In this document: positions 22,547 through 34,559 of the stretch, piece after piece
Position numbering within the stretch: position 1 is the first letter of the stretch
Layout: the number at the start of each line of letters is the position of its first letter
NCBI RefSeq assembly: GCF_050947875.1
Contig: NC_134573.1
Span: 70,929,315-70,993,314, forward strand
Direction of reading: 5' to 3'
Length of the DNA stretch: 64,000 nt
DNA from: Dermacentor variabilis
Taxonomy: Eukaryota; Arthropoda; Arachnida; Ixodida; Ixodidae
The notes under the pieces: generated by a model
What the model was told of the DNA's origin: nothing
The model's input: the letters and a program-made list of their open reading frames with translations, nothing else
Database searches by the model: none
Position numbers and translations under genes: made by a program

Positions 22547-25500
22547 ATGGATACACAAATCATTCAGTGGAACTTCAGAGGTCTTCCGAGAAACCTTGAT
22601 GTTGTACAAGAACTCATCCACGAACACAATACAAAAGTGCCGTGTTTACAGGAAACACACTTAAAACCAAAACACAAACTTTCTTCGACAGTATGTTACT
22701 TTTCGCAAAGATCGCGATGGTGCTATAGCGTCATCGCGCGGTGTTGCCATTGTAATTAAAGAAAGCATAGCGTGTCAACGTTTACAGCTACGAAGGGCCC
22801 TTGGAGCAGTGGCTGTTCGAGTTGTTCTGCTAAACAAACTTATCACTATTTGGTCGCTTTACATCACCCCACATTACAAAATAAACAAACATGAATTTCA
22901 GTCCTTTATAGATGAATTGCCAGAACCTTATGTTGTTCTTGGCGATTTCAATGCACACAGCAGCCTGTGGGGAGACTCTCGTACCGATGCGCGAGGTCGT
23001 CTTGTTGAACAGTTTCTATTTTCTTCTGGTGCGTGCCTTCTGAATAAGAAGGAACCCACATATTACTGTCTTGCAAACAGAACCTTTTGTTCAATTGATC
23101 TTAGCCTAGTTTCCCCATCTATACTGCCTGAATTTGAATGGGAAGCTACGAACAATCCTTACGGGAGCGAACACTTCCCCATACTGCTAAGATCACCGAA
23201 AGAAAACGAATGCCTACCACAGGCTCCTAGGTGGAAGATTGAGACAGCTGATTGGGAAAAATTTCGAACTCTCACTAGGATCTCATGGAATGACATGTTT
23301 TCTTTAGGAATTGATGCTGCTGTGCAGTATTTTACAGCCTTCATAATAGATGCCGCATCTAAATGCATATCATAACTAAATGGCTTGGCGTGTAAATGGC
23401 GTGTCCCGTGGTGGAACGACGAATGTAGGATCGCTCGAAAGAAACAAAACAAAGCGTGGGGGTTGCTACGCGCCTCTCCCACTGCGGAGAATCTTATTAA
23501 CATTAAGAAAGTAAAGTCCCAAGGCAGGATAACGCTCCGACAGGCCAGACGAGAGAGTTGGCAGAAGTTTTTATCGGGCATCAACTCGTACACAGATGAG
23601 GCCAAAGCCTGGAACAGGGTTAATAGGATAAGACGGCGACAAGCATATTCACTCCCTTTGGTAAACTCACAGGGCGATACCCTACAAGATCAGGCAGACT
23701 TCCTTGGGGAGCACTTTTAGAGCGTGTCGAGCTCAACCCATTATTCTAAATCCTTTCTCAAATATGAACAAAGAGAAGAATGTAAGCCAATGATACGAAA
23801 ATCCAGACAGAATGAACCCTATAACCGGCCTTTCAGTATTGCCGAGTTGAGAGCTGCCTTGAACACATGCAAAAGCACTGCACCGGGACCGGACAGTCAT
23901 GTATGACATGATCAGAAACTTACATACTGACACACAAGGTACACTACTCACACTTTTCAGCACTACTTGGGCTGCGGGATACCTCCCATCTACATGGAAA
24001 GAAGCGATTGTGGTACCAGTTCTGAAGCAAGGAAAAGACGCTTCCTTGGCAGCAAGTTATCGTCCGATAGCTCTTACAAATTGTGTGTGTATGCTTTTTG
24101 AAAAAATGATTAATCACAGACTCATACATTTTCTTAAACTCAACAATATGCTCGATCTCTATCAGTGTGGCTTCAGACAAGGGCGGTCGACAGCCGATCA
24201 TCTTGTGCGCATTGAAGGATATATCCGCGATGCCTTTGTACACAAACAGTATTTCCTCTAGGTATTGCTCGATAAGGAGAAGGCACATGATACAACATGG
24301 CGTTACGGGATCTTGCGAGACTTGTCGGGAATGGGCATCTGTGGAAGTATGTTGGAAATAATTGAAAGGTATTTGTCCAGTCGTACCTTCCGTGTAAAGG
24401 TAGGCCATGCGCTGTCACGTCCTTCTACGCAGGAAACTGGTGCACCCGAAGGAGGCGTGCTCAGGTGCACTCTCTTTATCGTTAAGATGAACACACTACG
24501 TGCTGCACTACCACCGTCCATTTTTTATTCCGTATACGTAGACGATATACAAATAGGCTTCAAATCCTGCAACCTCACAGTATGCGAAAGACAGCTACAG
24601 CAGGGCTTGAACAAGGTGTCCAAATGGGCAGACCTAAATGGATTTAAAGTTAACCCCCACAAAAGTTCTTGTGTTCTCTTAACAAGAAAGAGAGGCCTGG
24701 TCCCAGATCCTTGCGTAGAACTGGGCAGACAACAAATTCCTGTAAACAAAGAGCACAAATTTCTTGGTGTTATACTTGACTCCAGGCTTACTTTCATTCC
24801 TCACATAAGATATCTTAAAGAAAAATGCATTAGAACAATGAACTTACTTATAAAATCCTATCCCGCACAACGTGGGGTAGCGACAGACAGTGTTTATTGA
24901 ATATTTATAGGAGCCTAGTTTGCTCACGGTTAGATTATGGTGCCGTAGTGTATCACTCTGCCGCACCGAGCGCACTTAAGATGTTAGACCCCGTTCATCA
25001 TCTGGGTATCCGTCTGGCCACTGGTGCATTTAGAACAAGCCCTGTCAAAAGTCTATACATCAAGTCAGATGAGTGGTCACTCCATTTTCAGAGAACATAC
25101 ATCAGCTTAACGTATTTTCTCAAGGTTTGCTCTAATACGGAACATCCGTGTTTCACAACCGTTAACGACTTGACGTGTGAAACACTTTTTCGGAATAGAC
25201 CCCCTATGAGACTTCCTTTCTCACTGCGTGCAAGAGAATTTAGCACAGAAATGGATGTCCCAGTTCTCGAATATCGCCTAATGCTTCCAGCTAAGCTATT
25301 ACCACGCTGGGAGTGGCAGGTGATAGACTGTGACATATCCTTTGTAGAGGTCGCAAAGCACGCACCTGACCTCGAAATGGCTATGCATTTCCGGGAACTT
25401 CAATCGAAGTACTCCTGCAGCGAATTCTACAGAGAAGCGTCAAAATCACATTCCGGCGTATCTTTTGCTGCAGTTGGTCCCTCATTTTTTGAACCTGACG

Positions 25501-26096
25501 TATTGAATCCTTTAACTAGTATCTTCACTGCAGAAGCTTATGCAGTACTGTCTGCAGCAAAACACATAAATAAATTAAAGCTCGACAGAGCAGTAGTATT
25601 TACAGACTCGATAAGTCTTGTAAAAGCGTTAATTTCCTTACAAAAGCACACAAATCCTGTTTTCATTGAACGTTACTCGCTCTTATGCAATATTCGTCTA
25701 TCACATAGACACGTACTAATATGCTGGTTGCCTGGCCCTGGGGCATCGAGGGTAATGTGCTAGCTGACAAAAGGGCCACATCACTATCCACGTTTCCTAC
25801 GGCTGCTGTCCCTGTCACAGATCTGAGGCCTTTCTTAAGAAGGAAACTGCGACAACACTGGCAGCGCATGTGGAACGCAGAAAAAATAATAAACTGCACG
25901 TTATAAAACCCCAGTTAGGTTTTTGGCCCTCTCCAACAAAATCCCGGCGAACAGATGTCCTATTCTGTCGCCTCAGAATAGGACACACATTTGGTACCCA
26001 CAATTTTCTGCTTACTGGAAATAAACCGCCAACCTGTGGTCGATGTGGTGAGAGGCTGACCGTCTTCCACGTCCTCTTGGAGTGTCGGAAAGCCTA
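22547..26096 (+). pseudogene. LINE ORF2 (APE endonuclease - RT - RNase H), family 1 copy 1
   Basis: The endonuclease block (22,547-23,375) has IIQWNFRGL, LQETHL and LGDFNAHSSLWGDS, with SEH where SDH is usual. The reverse transcriptase follows with YRPIAL (24,059-24,076) and YVDD (24,535-24,546). The RNase H region (25,480-25,800) has AEAYAVLSAAK and FTDS, and a weak GIEGNVLADK. The C-terminal Cys/His block (RLRIGHTFGTHNF, CGRCGERLTVFHVLLEC) ends at 26,096. Breaks lie near 22,700-22,760, 23,373, 23,720, 23,905, 24,261, 24,897, 25,760 and 25,905. Confidence 0.85.
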
Positions 26097-26622
26097 ATCT
26101 GAAAGAAAGAAACATTTTCTGCTTGCATACCGTTATTACATCCCTCTACACCCGGCTATGTTTCTTGGTAAGGAACCGCTTTTTAACACCAAGGCAGTCC
26201 TGAACTTCTTAAATGATGTCTTTCTGCTCGTTATAAGCCCATTAAATTCCTAGAGCATCCTCGCTCCAGAGGATGCCGCTGCGATAATTGTTTTGCATAG
26301 CACATGCCTCCAGGCCCTTTTGTTTCAAGGACTCTAAGGAGGCAGTAGTGCTCTAGCATATCTTATAACCTGATATATTTTTACCTATCGTATCATTCTT
26401 TTTAAATGCATCTTAATGTTCATAGTACACGTCATACCTCATCGCCATAATATTATTATACAGATTTTACGCACTTTATAGCAACCATATTTAAGGCCCC
26501 TTTACAGCCACGTCACACCAAGTTCATAGAACTCATAATTACACTGCGAACACATTACCACGGACATGGCGCTCTTCGGCCGTACTTGGCCCTTGCGCCA
26601 TAAAACATCAAACATCATCATC

Positions 26623-27251
26623 ATAGGCAAGTAGTGAAGCTCCGTGGAAACGAGTTTTGATAGCCTTCGTTCTCCTAAAATTTTAGCGTTATGATTTTCT
26701 AATCAATATTTACCAGGCACACCGGCATCATGGTTTACAATTAAGGAACTGTAAAATAACTCAACCGGAAGGGCCACTAACATGGACTACGAGACAAAAA
26801 GACTAGGTGACAGTGGCCGTGAACATGTCACGATCAACCAAACGCACGCGACGGGTTGGGAGAATATGCGCACTATTAGGTCTCGAATGGCGCCTGTACA
26901 AGGACACCTCGGTGACTCGAGAGTGATGAAAAACGAACCACTCTCCGCAACAGCAACTTTATTTTTTGAAGATATACAGCGCGTGATGCCCGGCATCGGC
27001 CGGAAAGCTTGCCGGCGAGATTCGAAAGCACGGGAAAGCCCATGGGAACTAGGGGCGGCCGGCACATCGTAGACATGGCTTTGGTTATAGAACGAAAAAA
27101 AAGACCTTTGTTGGCACGTACTGCTTTCATAATACGTCCCCAGCCAACTTCAGAACGTTGGTTGCCTAGCGTGATAATCTTGGACCACATTTGAAGAGAA
27201 CAAGTTTAACGAAGTAGTTCTGCGGAAACCCACAAGGTGGAGACAAGTGAT
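26623..27251. other. No recognisable feature
   Basis: A frame spans 26,782-27,072, but its composition matches no family and overlaps an equally long frame on the other strand, so I do not call it. Confidence 0.3.
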
Positions 27252-27303
27252 GAATAAAGGGAAAATCAGACATCCACCCGTTCGTAGCAATTGCTACAAA
27301 GGA
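27252..27303 (-). mobile_element. SINE 3' fragment
   Basis: This is the same sequence as the 3' body of the SINE at 7,039-7,090 (AAGGGAAAATCAGACATCC and CGTTCGTAGCAATT...), with about three differences. The head is absent. Confidence 0.7.
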
Positions 27304-27729
27304 AGAAGGTAAAAATAAGTTTAATGTGTGCGCAAGAATAAATAGTTGACTTCGTCCACTGGCACTAGTTCACCGACTCGAACACGCACCTTTCGTACAT
27401 ATCCCAGTTTGATCGGTGCCGAGTTGACCGCTGTGCGCTCACTGGAAACGGTCTTCTGAACACACACGTGGACAAGCTGATGGCATCAGGTGCTTTCCGT
27501 TTACGATGGCAATCCAAAGCCGACGTTTGCCTGCAACCGCAGCGGTGGAGTCGACGGAGCCGCCCCAAATGGAAAATGCACTTCAAATTCACCTCAAGAA
27601 GACTATTTTGGAGCCGAATACGGCACAGTGGTAGCCCGTTCACCGTGAATTCCCTGACATCGTAGCAATCACACACTGAACACGTTAGAATTGCACTAAT
27701 TCGCAGTGACACAGACACCGTTCGAAACT
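27304..27729. other. No recognisable feature
   Basis: Non-coding as far as I can see. Confidence 0.3.
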
Positions 27730-28290
27730 AATGCTGGGAGAAAGTTCGATAGGAGTACCAATTATACAGACTATCCAGGCAAATTTTTCGCAGACGTCGT
27801 TGGCGTCGCCGTGATCCTCCGTATAGTTCAAGTTCAATAACATCCAGGCCGCGCGCGGTATGCTGCGGGTGCGAGTGAAAGCGTGCGAGGGTGAGCCGAG
27901 GAGCATGGTGTCTCTAGGTGTCTCGGTCTCCCGCACGTAAGAGAGGAAGGCGGGGAGGAAATGCACCGTCTTCCGTCACGCTTAAGGCAGCAGGGGCGTT
28001 CTGTTCCGGAGGAGGCTGCGTTTGGCCCGGCAGAGTGCGGCCGCTCGGGCCCGATCTTGAAAACGATCTGCGGTAGGTATAGAGAGGCTATGCGTCCCTA
28101 GGGCTGATGGTGTATTGTGCGCTGCGTTCTTGCCGCTAAGTTCGCGTTGAAGCGAGCAGCAGCACGTGAGACAATTTGCTCCCTACTGCTGCCGCCTTTC
28201 TTTACGCCAGCGCTTTGAAAGCGACTGTCCAGGGTCATCGAGTCAAATGTGTTCATATTAGCCTGTGCGCGCGTGACACAACGCTTAAGT
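27730..28290. repeat. Dispersed repeat, copy 2
   Basis: Partner of 19,730-20,215 in the same orientation, with many small differences. It ends in a poly(T) tract at 28,296-28,309. Confidence 0.6.
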
Positions 28291-28439
28291 CAGTTTTTTT
28301 TTTTTTTTTAGAGTGCTTAAATGTACACACGGCCCATAAGCTAGTCTCATTAGTTCGTATAACTGTCTGATAATCTGCTGTCGCAAACGACGCTTCGCCC
28401 TTCGGGCAAAACTGTGGCATTTTGTTGTGTGAGCTTGTA

Positions 28440-31398
28440 CTGTACTGCAGACAATTATTCCATATTTGAAATTAAAGATGGACTTTATGAGTTATGATCC
28501 TACATATTGCTTTCTTAAGAATAATTTCAGTTTCCCAAATGTCAAACGAGCTTGGTATATTCTTCATTGTAGTATTCAATCTAAGCTGGTGATTGGTTCC
28601 TCGATCGTCAGTAAATTACCAATGCATCAGCGAAGAGCCGCAATTTCACTCCATTTCTTTGCGGAACCGGCGATGTCATTAACGTACATCGGAAATAATA
28701 ATGGTCCCTATACGGATGCCTTTGGGCACCCATAGGTGTACTTCGAGAAGATCAGTCACGATTAATAATGGCAACATACTGGGTTCAGTTTGATAGATAC
28801 GCTATCCATTCTACTATACGGGGTGATCGTTTTAAAGGTTTCCGGAATTTCTAAAAAATCACCTGTTGCAGATATAATTCTTGCCCTTGCGCTACATCAT
28901 TCGAAGAGGAGGACATTGCTATCGCGAGAAATCAAACCATATTGAACTCAATAACAACAATTCATTAATTATATTCTTAAGTAATTACTTCACTCCACAT
29001 ATTGAAATTTAATAATTGTAGGCGGTGAGTTTGCAAGATGCAGGCTCTGCAAATAAATTTACAGTACGACAATAGTTTTGAGATATTATTTCCCGCAATT
29101 TGTGACGAAATAGACGGGCGTTCCCGTAACTTTTGTGCTTCAATGCGTGGAATAGTGTTTCGTTTAAAAATGAAACAGTGTATGTCATTGCACATATCTC
29201 CAAACTAGAGTAATTCTGAAAATTCCCTACAAGTTGATACGCCTCGCAAACTCACAGGCTACAATTTGTAATTGACAATTATTGCAAAGTAAATATTTAA
29301 AATGTGAAGTAGGGATCTGTGTTTTAATAAGTTGAATATGTGTTTCGAATTCTCGTGCAAGTGATATCCGCTTCTTAAGAGTAATCCAGCTCAAGGATTA
29401 GAACTGTTATCTGCGACAGGCGATTTTAAAAATTCCGGAAAACTTAGAAAAATATCATTTTGTTGTATTGTGTTCGAATCCGATATACCTAATTTTTTTG
29501 AATAGTTTACAGTGCTTGACACGATTATATATGCCTTCAAAGATCAATAAAAACGGCATTTGTGTGAAATTGGGAGTTACTTATATTCAAAATCATGTTT
29601 TAGGTAATTTCTTTTAGTTCACGACTCTTTTCGAAAACCATGATCATATACGCTTTCTCCTATCATGACGGCTTTACTTACTACGTGTTCCATTAATTTA
29701 GAACGGCAACTTGATAGTGATATTGGTCTGTATGTTTCCCCGCGTAATTCGTCGCCATGTTTATGGATGGGGATTGCTATAGCGCATAGCCAAACCACGG
29801 GCCGAGCAGCTGTGCTTGGCGAACGGAAGAATATAAACTGCAAGAGAAAACTACTGCGCGTATCGTTTTAAAATTCACTTGATATACTACGAGGCCCTGG
29901 TGCCGGCTTAGTGTTTGTTTTCAAGAGTAGCTTTAAAATGGCTGACTCTGTTAACAGAATTTCACCCGTCCGTGCATTAGCAACTGCTACGAACGCACTC
30001 GAGGTCCGCGTGCGCGTGAAAAAACGGATTAGACATGGCTGCTAAGTTTATTTGCTGCTGTGCGCATGTCTTATATGACCATACCTGTCACTTCTATATT
30101 ACTGATCTAACCTTCTCGCTTTAATAAGTGGCGCCAAAACTTTTGTCGCTGATTGCTTATGCGAGTCGTTTACGTATTTGAAAGGAACTCGTATTTTCCA
30201 CCTTTTCTTTTTAACGTCAGTTTGCACGCGAACTATTCTCTCTGCAGAATTAATTTCTTATTTGTCGCTTCTTTTTCAATTTTCGTTTCATGCGAATTAT
30301 GCTCCGCTTAACTCGCAGTCTTTCGCACTCGGTTCTTTTCAATTTTGTAGGTAGGAAGTTAGTTTCACAATGCATTGTAGCGTCCTTTAGTTTTAATCAA
30401 AGATAGTGCATATATCCGCAGGATTGAGCTGACAAACTGTTCTAGGTTTCTTCTAAATAGTCGCTAACAATCTCATCATTAGCTAGGCCATAATCCTTGA
30501 AAACTATTCGCGATGGTTTGGCCGTATACGGCTAACACGCATATTCAGAATGAAAAATGTTAGAACCAGTATGTTATGATCTCAAATCCCTTCGTCAATG
30601 CATATATTTGTTGTTATCGACTGCGATACTAAATATGAAATACTGAGCAGGGATTTATTTCCGTGAACACGCGGAGGTTCTTGAGCCATCTGTGATAAGG
30701 GAACAAAGTAAACCATTTATCAATCAGGTGCTCAGTTTTATTTTGTATCGCCGATAGTCAACTTACCACAACCTACCCCAGCTAGATCAAGATCACCAGT
30801 TATAACAGATTAGTCTGGTTATTAATTTTGCTGTGTAGGTAATCATGCACTTTGAAAATGTATTTCTCAGGTGCTCTAGGGGGCCTGTAAATGGCAACAA
30901 TTAGCAAGGACTTCTTCCCAAATTGAAAAGTGCACCAAGTGCTTTTATGGTCAGTTATTCCAGGCTTTTCTTGAAATGTTACTGATTTTTTGTAATAGCT
31001 ACGCCGCCTCTGCGGCCATTAGTTTGTGCGCACCAATGAGTATACGGTTGAAGCGCATATCAGTATGATATATATCGTAATGTGGCAAAATTGCGTAATC
31101 ATAACATCTGGGCAATGCAGTAGGAATAATTTTTGATTTTATCAACTTTATTGACAATACTTCGAGCATCGGGGCAAAAAATCAAAAGCGGCACAGAAAT
31201 TTGTCTTATATTGTCATTCTGCTTCTTTGGCGCTACCTTGTGCAAATGGCGAGGCGTTAAGATCCCCTTTTGTATGTGCGACCTTTTTGTTGTTCGAACT
31301 GTGATCTGTTCCGGATCCCATGCGTATTTTCGTCTGTTTAGTCTTGCTTTATCAATTGATAGCGATAACTTTTCACAGCTTGCCCGTTCAACTGCCAC
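28440..31398 (-). mobile_element. Decayed CR1/Jockey-like LINE
   Basis: Read right to left: an endonuclease-type opening (ISVPLLIFCPDARSIVNKVD at 31,165-31,225) and an IVAIYRPPRAPEKYIF block at 30,860-30,910. Then a reverse transcriptase start (AIPIHKHGDELRGETYRPIS at 29,715-29,780) with HGFRKES, and later GPLLFPMYVNDIAGS and RLFAD-A (28,640-28,735), where the second D of the FADD box reads A. No long frame survives. About 600 bases of an unrelated inverted-repeat element split the RT. Confidence 0.6.
28818..29452. mobile_element. Inverted-repeat DNA element inserted in the LINE
   Basis: The left end contains GTTTCCGGAATTTCTAAAAA followed by ATCACCTGTTGCAGATA. The reverse complement of 29,395-29,445 gives GTTTTCCGGAATTTTTAAAA followed by ATCGCCTGTCGCAGATA. 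The interior is AT-rich and non-coding. The outermost GGGGTGATCGTTTTAAA at the left has no clear partner at the right, so the right end is decayed. Confidence 0.6.
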
Positions 31399-33189
31399 TG
31401 AGCACTATAAGTTAGCTCGGATGTCTCTCGCTCTTGTCAAGGAATTTTCAAATACTGATATCTATGCGCCCTTTAGTTTGTTACAGCACGAAATAATTCT
31501 ATTTCTTCCCTGCAATCGAAAAGTCAAACATCTGGCGTGGTAGCTGACCAAGACAATTGACGATGCAATGAATTCTTAAGCTATTTCGGCGTCTTCTATT
31601 CATGTCATGAGTCTTAACAACGAGGTCATGAAGTTGTTTGTCCGCGCTGTTGCAACAACTGTCACATTCCGAGACCTTAGGTTCGCATGCACAGTGTCAG
31701 TGATTCTTGCTTATCAATATACGGCGTTCTATGCCGGATACTATTTTTTTCTACTTTGCTTCAGGAAGAAGTAAATTCTTTCAGTGTCTTGTTTGTTTTA
31801 CTTTGTTCTTTGAGTATCCTCTTCAATAAGTCAGTGTCGGTGCTTTCATCATTTTATGAGTCAGAGTGCGGCACGGGATCGAGTTCTACATCAGATGGTA
31901 GTAGTAACAACCTTCTGACAACATATCATTCATACTGCAAACCATCAAGAAACTGTGGACTCGGTGACAGTGTTAAGGTTCTTTTTCATCATCTCGCATA
32001 GAATATACCAAATATTTGTCACCAATCTGTGCTACCAGAACTGCATGGCCGTGTGTCCCGAGAGGGTGCCACGAAGTCCACCGAAGTGATCGGCATGAAG
32101 CTCAGCTCTTACATCATGGTATGGAAGCGGCTCTGCCGTTGAAGTCACTGGTGTTGGTAATTCATAGCAGCATTGCAGAGCTGTGTCCGTAATCAGCAGG
32201 TCCCAGAAATTTTCTTGGACGGGCGGCAGAGTGGCAGCCATTGTTGATTGCTTACTTCCCGGCGAAGCATGCATGGTCGATCAAAGGCTAAAGCCACTGA
32301 CCTGCACTAAGTTTTGCTGAATGCCGCTTCGCTGCTTGTCGAGCCAGGTGCAGCTGAAGCCGACGGATATGCGGCGTCATGCAGCAGCTTGTCCCGGAAT
32401 TACATGGGCGCATGCTTCAGTTCCTAGTGCGCTTGCTCGGATAATATTGCGGCAGTAACAATATTTCTTCCTGGTTTACCTCATTTCAGGGGGCTTTGTG
32501 TCGCTTCATGTCTGGTAAGGACTTTTAGAATAATCTGAACCCGCATTCGTTACTTTATTCCTGACATAAAGCGTTTGATCAATCGCCAGTGCTTTATGCA
32601 CGGGCGGCTCGTGTCAGCAGCGACGCTGTCGTTGTGGTGTTGCGTACTCCAGGGTAGCGTATCGTACTGCTGCCGAGTTGTAGCGGCGCCTGCCTTTCGA
32701 AGCTCGACCGACGTTACTCAGTGGGTAGCGTGGCGTTGTCTGCGGGCTGCAGGTATCCGGTAGACCATGGCGACCAAGCAAGGGCGAGACGATTTCTAGT
32801 GCGAAACTTGCACGGTTTATTCAAAGGTAGATGAAAGAAAATGAGAAGAGCATGAAGTGATCAAAAGTACATTTCGGAGCCCCTTAAATAGGCTCTCTAC
32901 ATTCGTGGGCGGAATCTTGCTTCCGTCGACGGAACGTGACCGGCACAGAAAGAGGGCCCCTCCTCCTCTAGTTATACCGAGCCTCCTGAAAGGAAGAAGT
33001 CGTCCCGCCTCCTGGAATTGTAGACGCCTGTCCGCCTCTTCTGCGCGTTGCGGGTTCGTGGAAGTTCTCCTCTAGGTCCAATTCGAGAAAAGGGTCTCTC
33101 TAAACTCGCACACCCACACACACATACTCACACAAAAGAGATGCGAGGCTTCCGGAAGACAGGCACACTCGAAACGGTCATGGCGAATT
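31399..33189. other. No supportable gene
   Basis: Two frames (31,133-31,543 and 31,687-32,001, plus) are hydrophobic or serine-rich and resemble nothing known. The stretch 32,760-33,180 has a TTTATTC-type signal and looks LTR-like, but I found no second LTR or target duplication. Confidence 0.3.
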
Positions 33190-33372
33190 AGAAAGTCACG
33201 CTTCATTTCGACGAGGCCTGGTAAAAGGTCGGTTGAGAGAAAGTTCTTCCTGCACGTGGATCAGGACGCCCACAATAGCAGGCGAAGTCACGCCTCATTT
33301 CGACGAGGCAGGGTGAGATGGTCGGTTGAAATTCCTTTCAACACGTGGTGTCAGACGCCAACCCTAACAGTT
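33190..33372. repeat. Two-unit tandem repeat, about 90 bp
   Basis: The block GAAAGTCACGCTTCATTTCG with CGACGAGGC and GGTCGGTTGA at 33,190-33,240 recurs at 33,283-33,335, and each is followed by an ACGTGG...CAGACGCC-like end. The function is unknown. Confidence 0.6.
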
Positions 33373-34249
33373 TATTTTTACCCGACCGACGTCTCCGGCC
33401 TTCTTGGGTAGTTTACGGTACAATAGGCATATATCTAAGGGGAAGAAGAAAAAGAAAAGACGCCGATCTCCGGTGCAGGCCAAATGTCGCTGCAATGTAA
33501 GTAGCAAAGCGTCGACTTCCCGGACAAGGGAGCTTAGTCCCGACGGCTTCAGGCGAGGACGCTCGATGCGTTATCCAGGCCCCTAATGTAGAGATCGGTG
33601 GCTGAAGCCGACTTGCCACAAAGTAATCTGTAGCCACGCGTACACGAATGCGACGGTAGCGCGTCGCATTTCCAAACGCATTTGGGAAAGGCGATGAGAC
33701 GCCATTTGCACGTATATATAGCGTGTTAACGCTCGCGAGAACGTGTAGCGTCACATGCGTGAGTCGACTCGGCACCCACAAATCTACCCTCGTCTGGCGC
33801 GAGAGCAGATTCCTTATTGAAAGTGAAAAACTCCGCATTTTAGAATATCGAGACTAACGGAATATATTTCGCAACAACCGTCCAGTCTGGTTACCGTTGA
33901 ACAAAGTATTGCAAGTTATCAGACGTAAACTGCAAAATCTTTCAAAGTAATGCAGAAATAAAACCGGTAATCCAAGCTTTGATTTCGGTTTCGCGGCGGA
34001 AGCGTGGTGCTGGCCAAGTCGCCCCCCTCCCCAGGTTAGATCTTCCAGCATACATGAAAACCCAATAATGTGGACGTGGGTAATAGCCGTCGCCACAGCA
34101 CAATTGCTAGCGCGGTGCGCGCGTAATGCGTAGGCTATGGGATCGGCTCACACCGGCAGCAGTTTTATTTCCTCCACTTTCATTCCCTTCTAACTTTTAA
34201 AATAAAATAAAAATCACAAATTATTCTGCCTGTGCTTTTGTTTTCTTCG
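33373..34249. other. No recognisable gene
   Basis: The minus-strand frame at 33,413-33,838 has no recognisable domain and atypical composition. Confidence 0.3.
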
Positions 34250-34312
34250 CTAATTGTTGGCTTCATGTGGTTGTGACTAATAAAATCGGGCCCCTTGGTT
34301 ACCCGTCGGCTC
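34250..34312 (+). mobile_element. SINE fragment
   Basis: TTGTTGGCTTCATGTGG and AATAAAATCGGGCCCCTTGG match, in reverse complement, the body of the SINE at 57,130-57,190. Only about 60 bases remain. Confidence 0.5.
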
Positions 34313-34559
34313 GCACAATACACGACAGTCCATCATTTTTGCTAATTACAGTTGTTCTGGCAGTGTGTCTTGCAGTCTAGTCATGCAGTTGTTTTATTTA
34401 TTTATTTTTGCTACAACCACGGATATGTTCCTTGTAACGGGCTCTTTATTGTGTCAACGGCACAGCAATACTGCGGCAGTTCTTCTTTTTCTTTTCCACA
34501 ACTTCTGTTCTTTTTTCAAAAACCAGTTATTGAGAGCTTTTTGATATCTAGTCGTACAG

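Larger units (their letters stand above)
20550..26622 (+). mobile_element. LINE, I/Jockey-like with RNase H (family 1, copy 1)
   Basis: This is a nearly complete but broken element: a 5' region from about 20,550 (similar to 39,060-39,316 in reverse complement), ORF1, ORF2 with endonuclease, reverse transcriptase and RNase H, and a 3' end with a CAT-rich tail (AACATCAAACATCATCATCA, to 26,622). Non-LTR elements with a zinc-knuckle ORF1 and an RNase H in ORF2 belong to the I group and its relatives. Stops and shifts in both ORFs make it inactive. Confidence 0.85.

Noticed and set aside
27365..27718. 117-residue minus-strand frame
   Set aside because: No domain, no splice or promoter support, and unlike any family I know.
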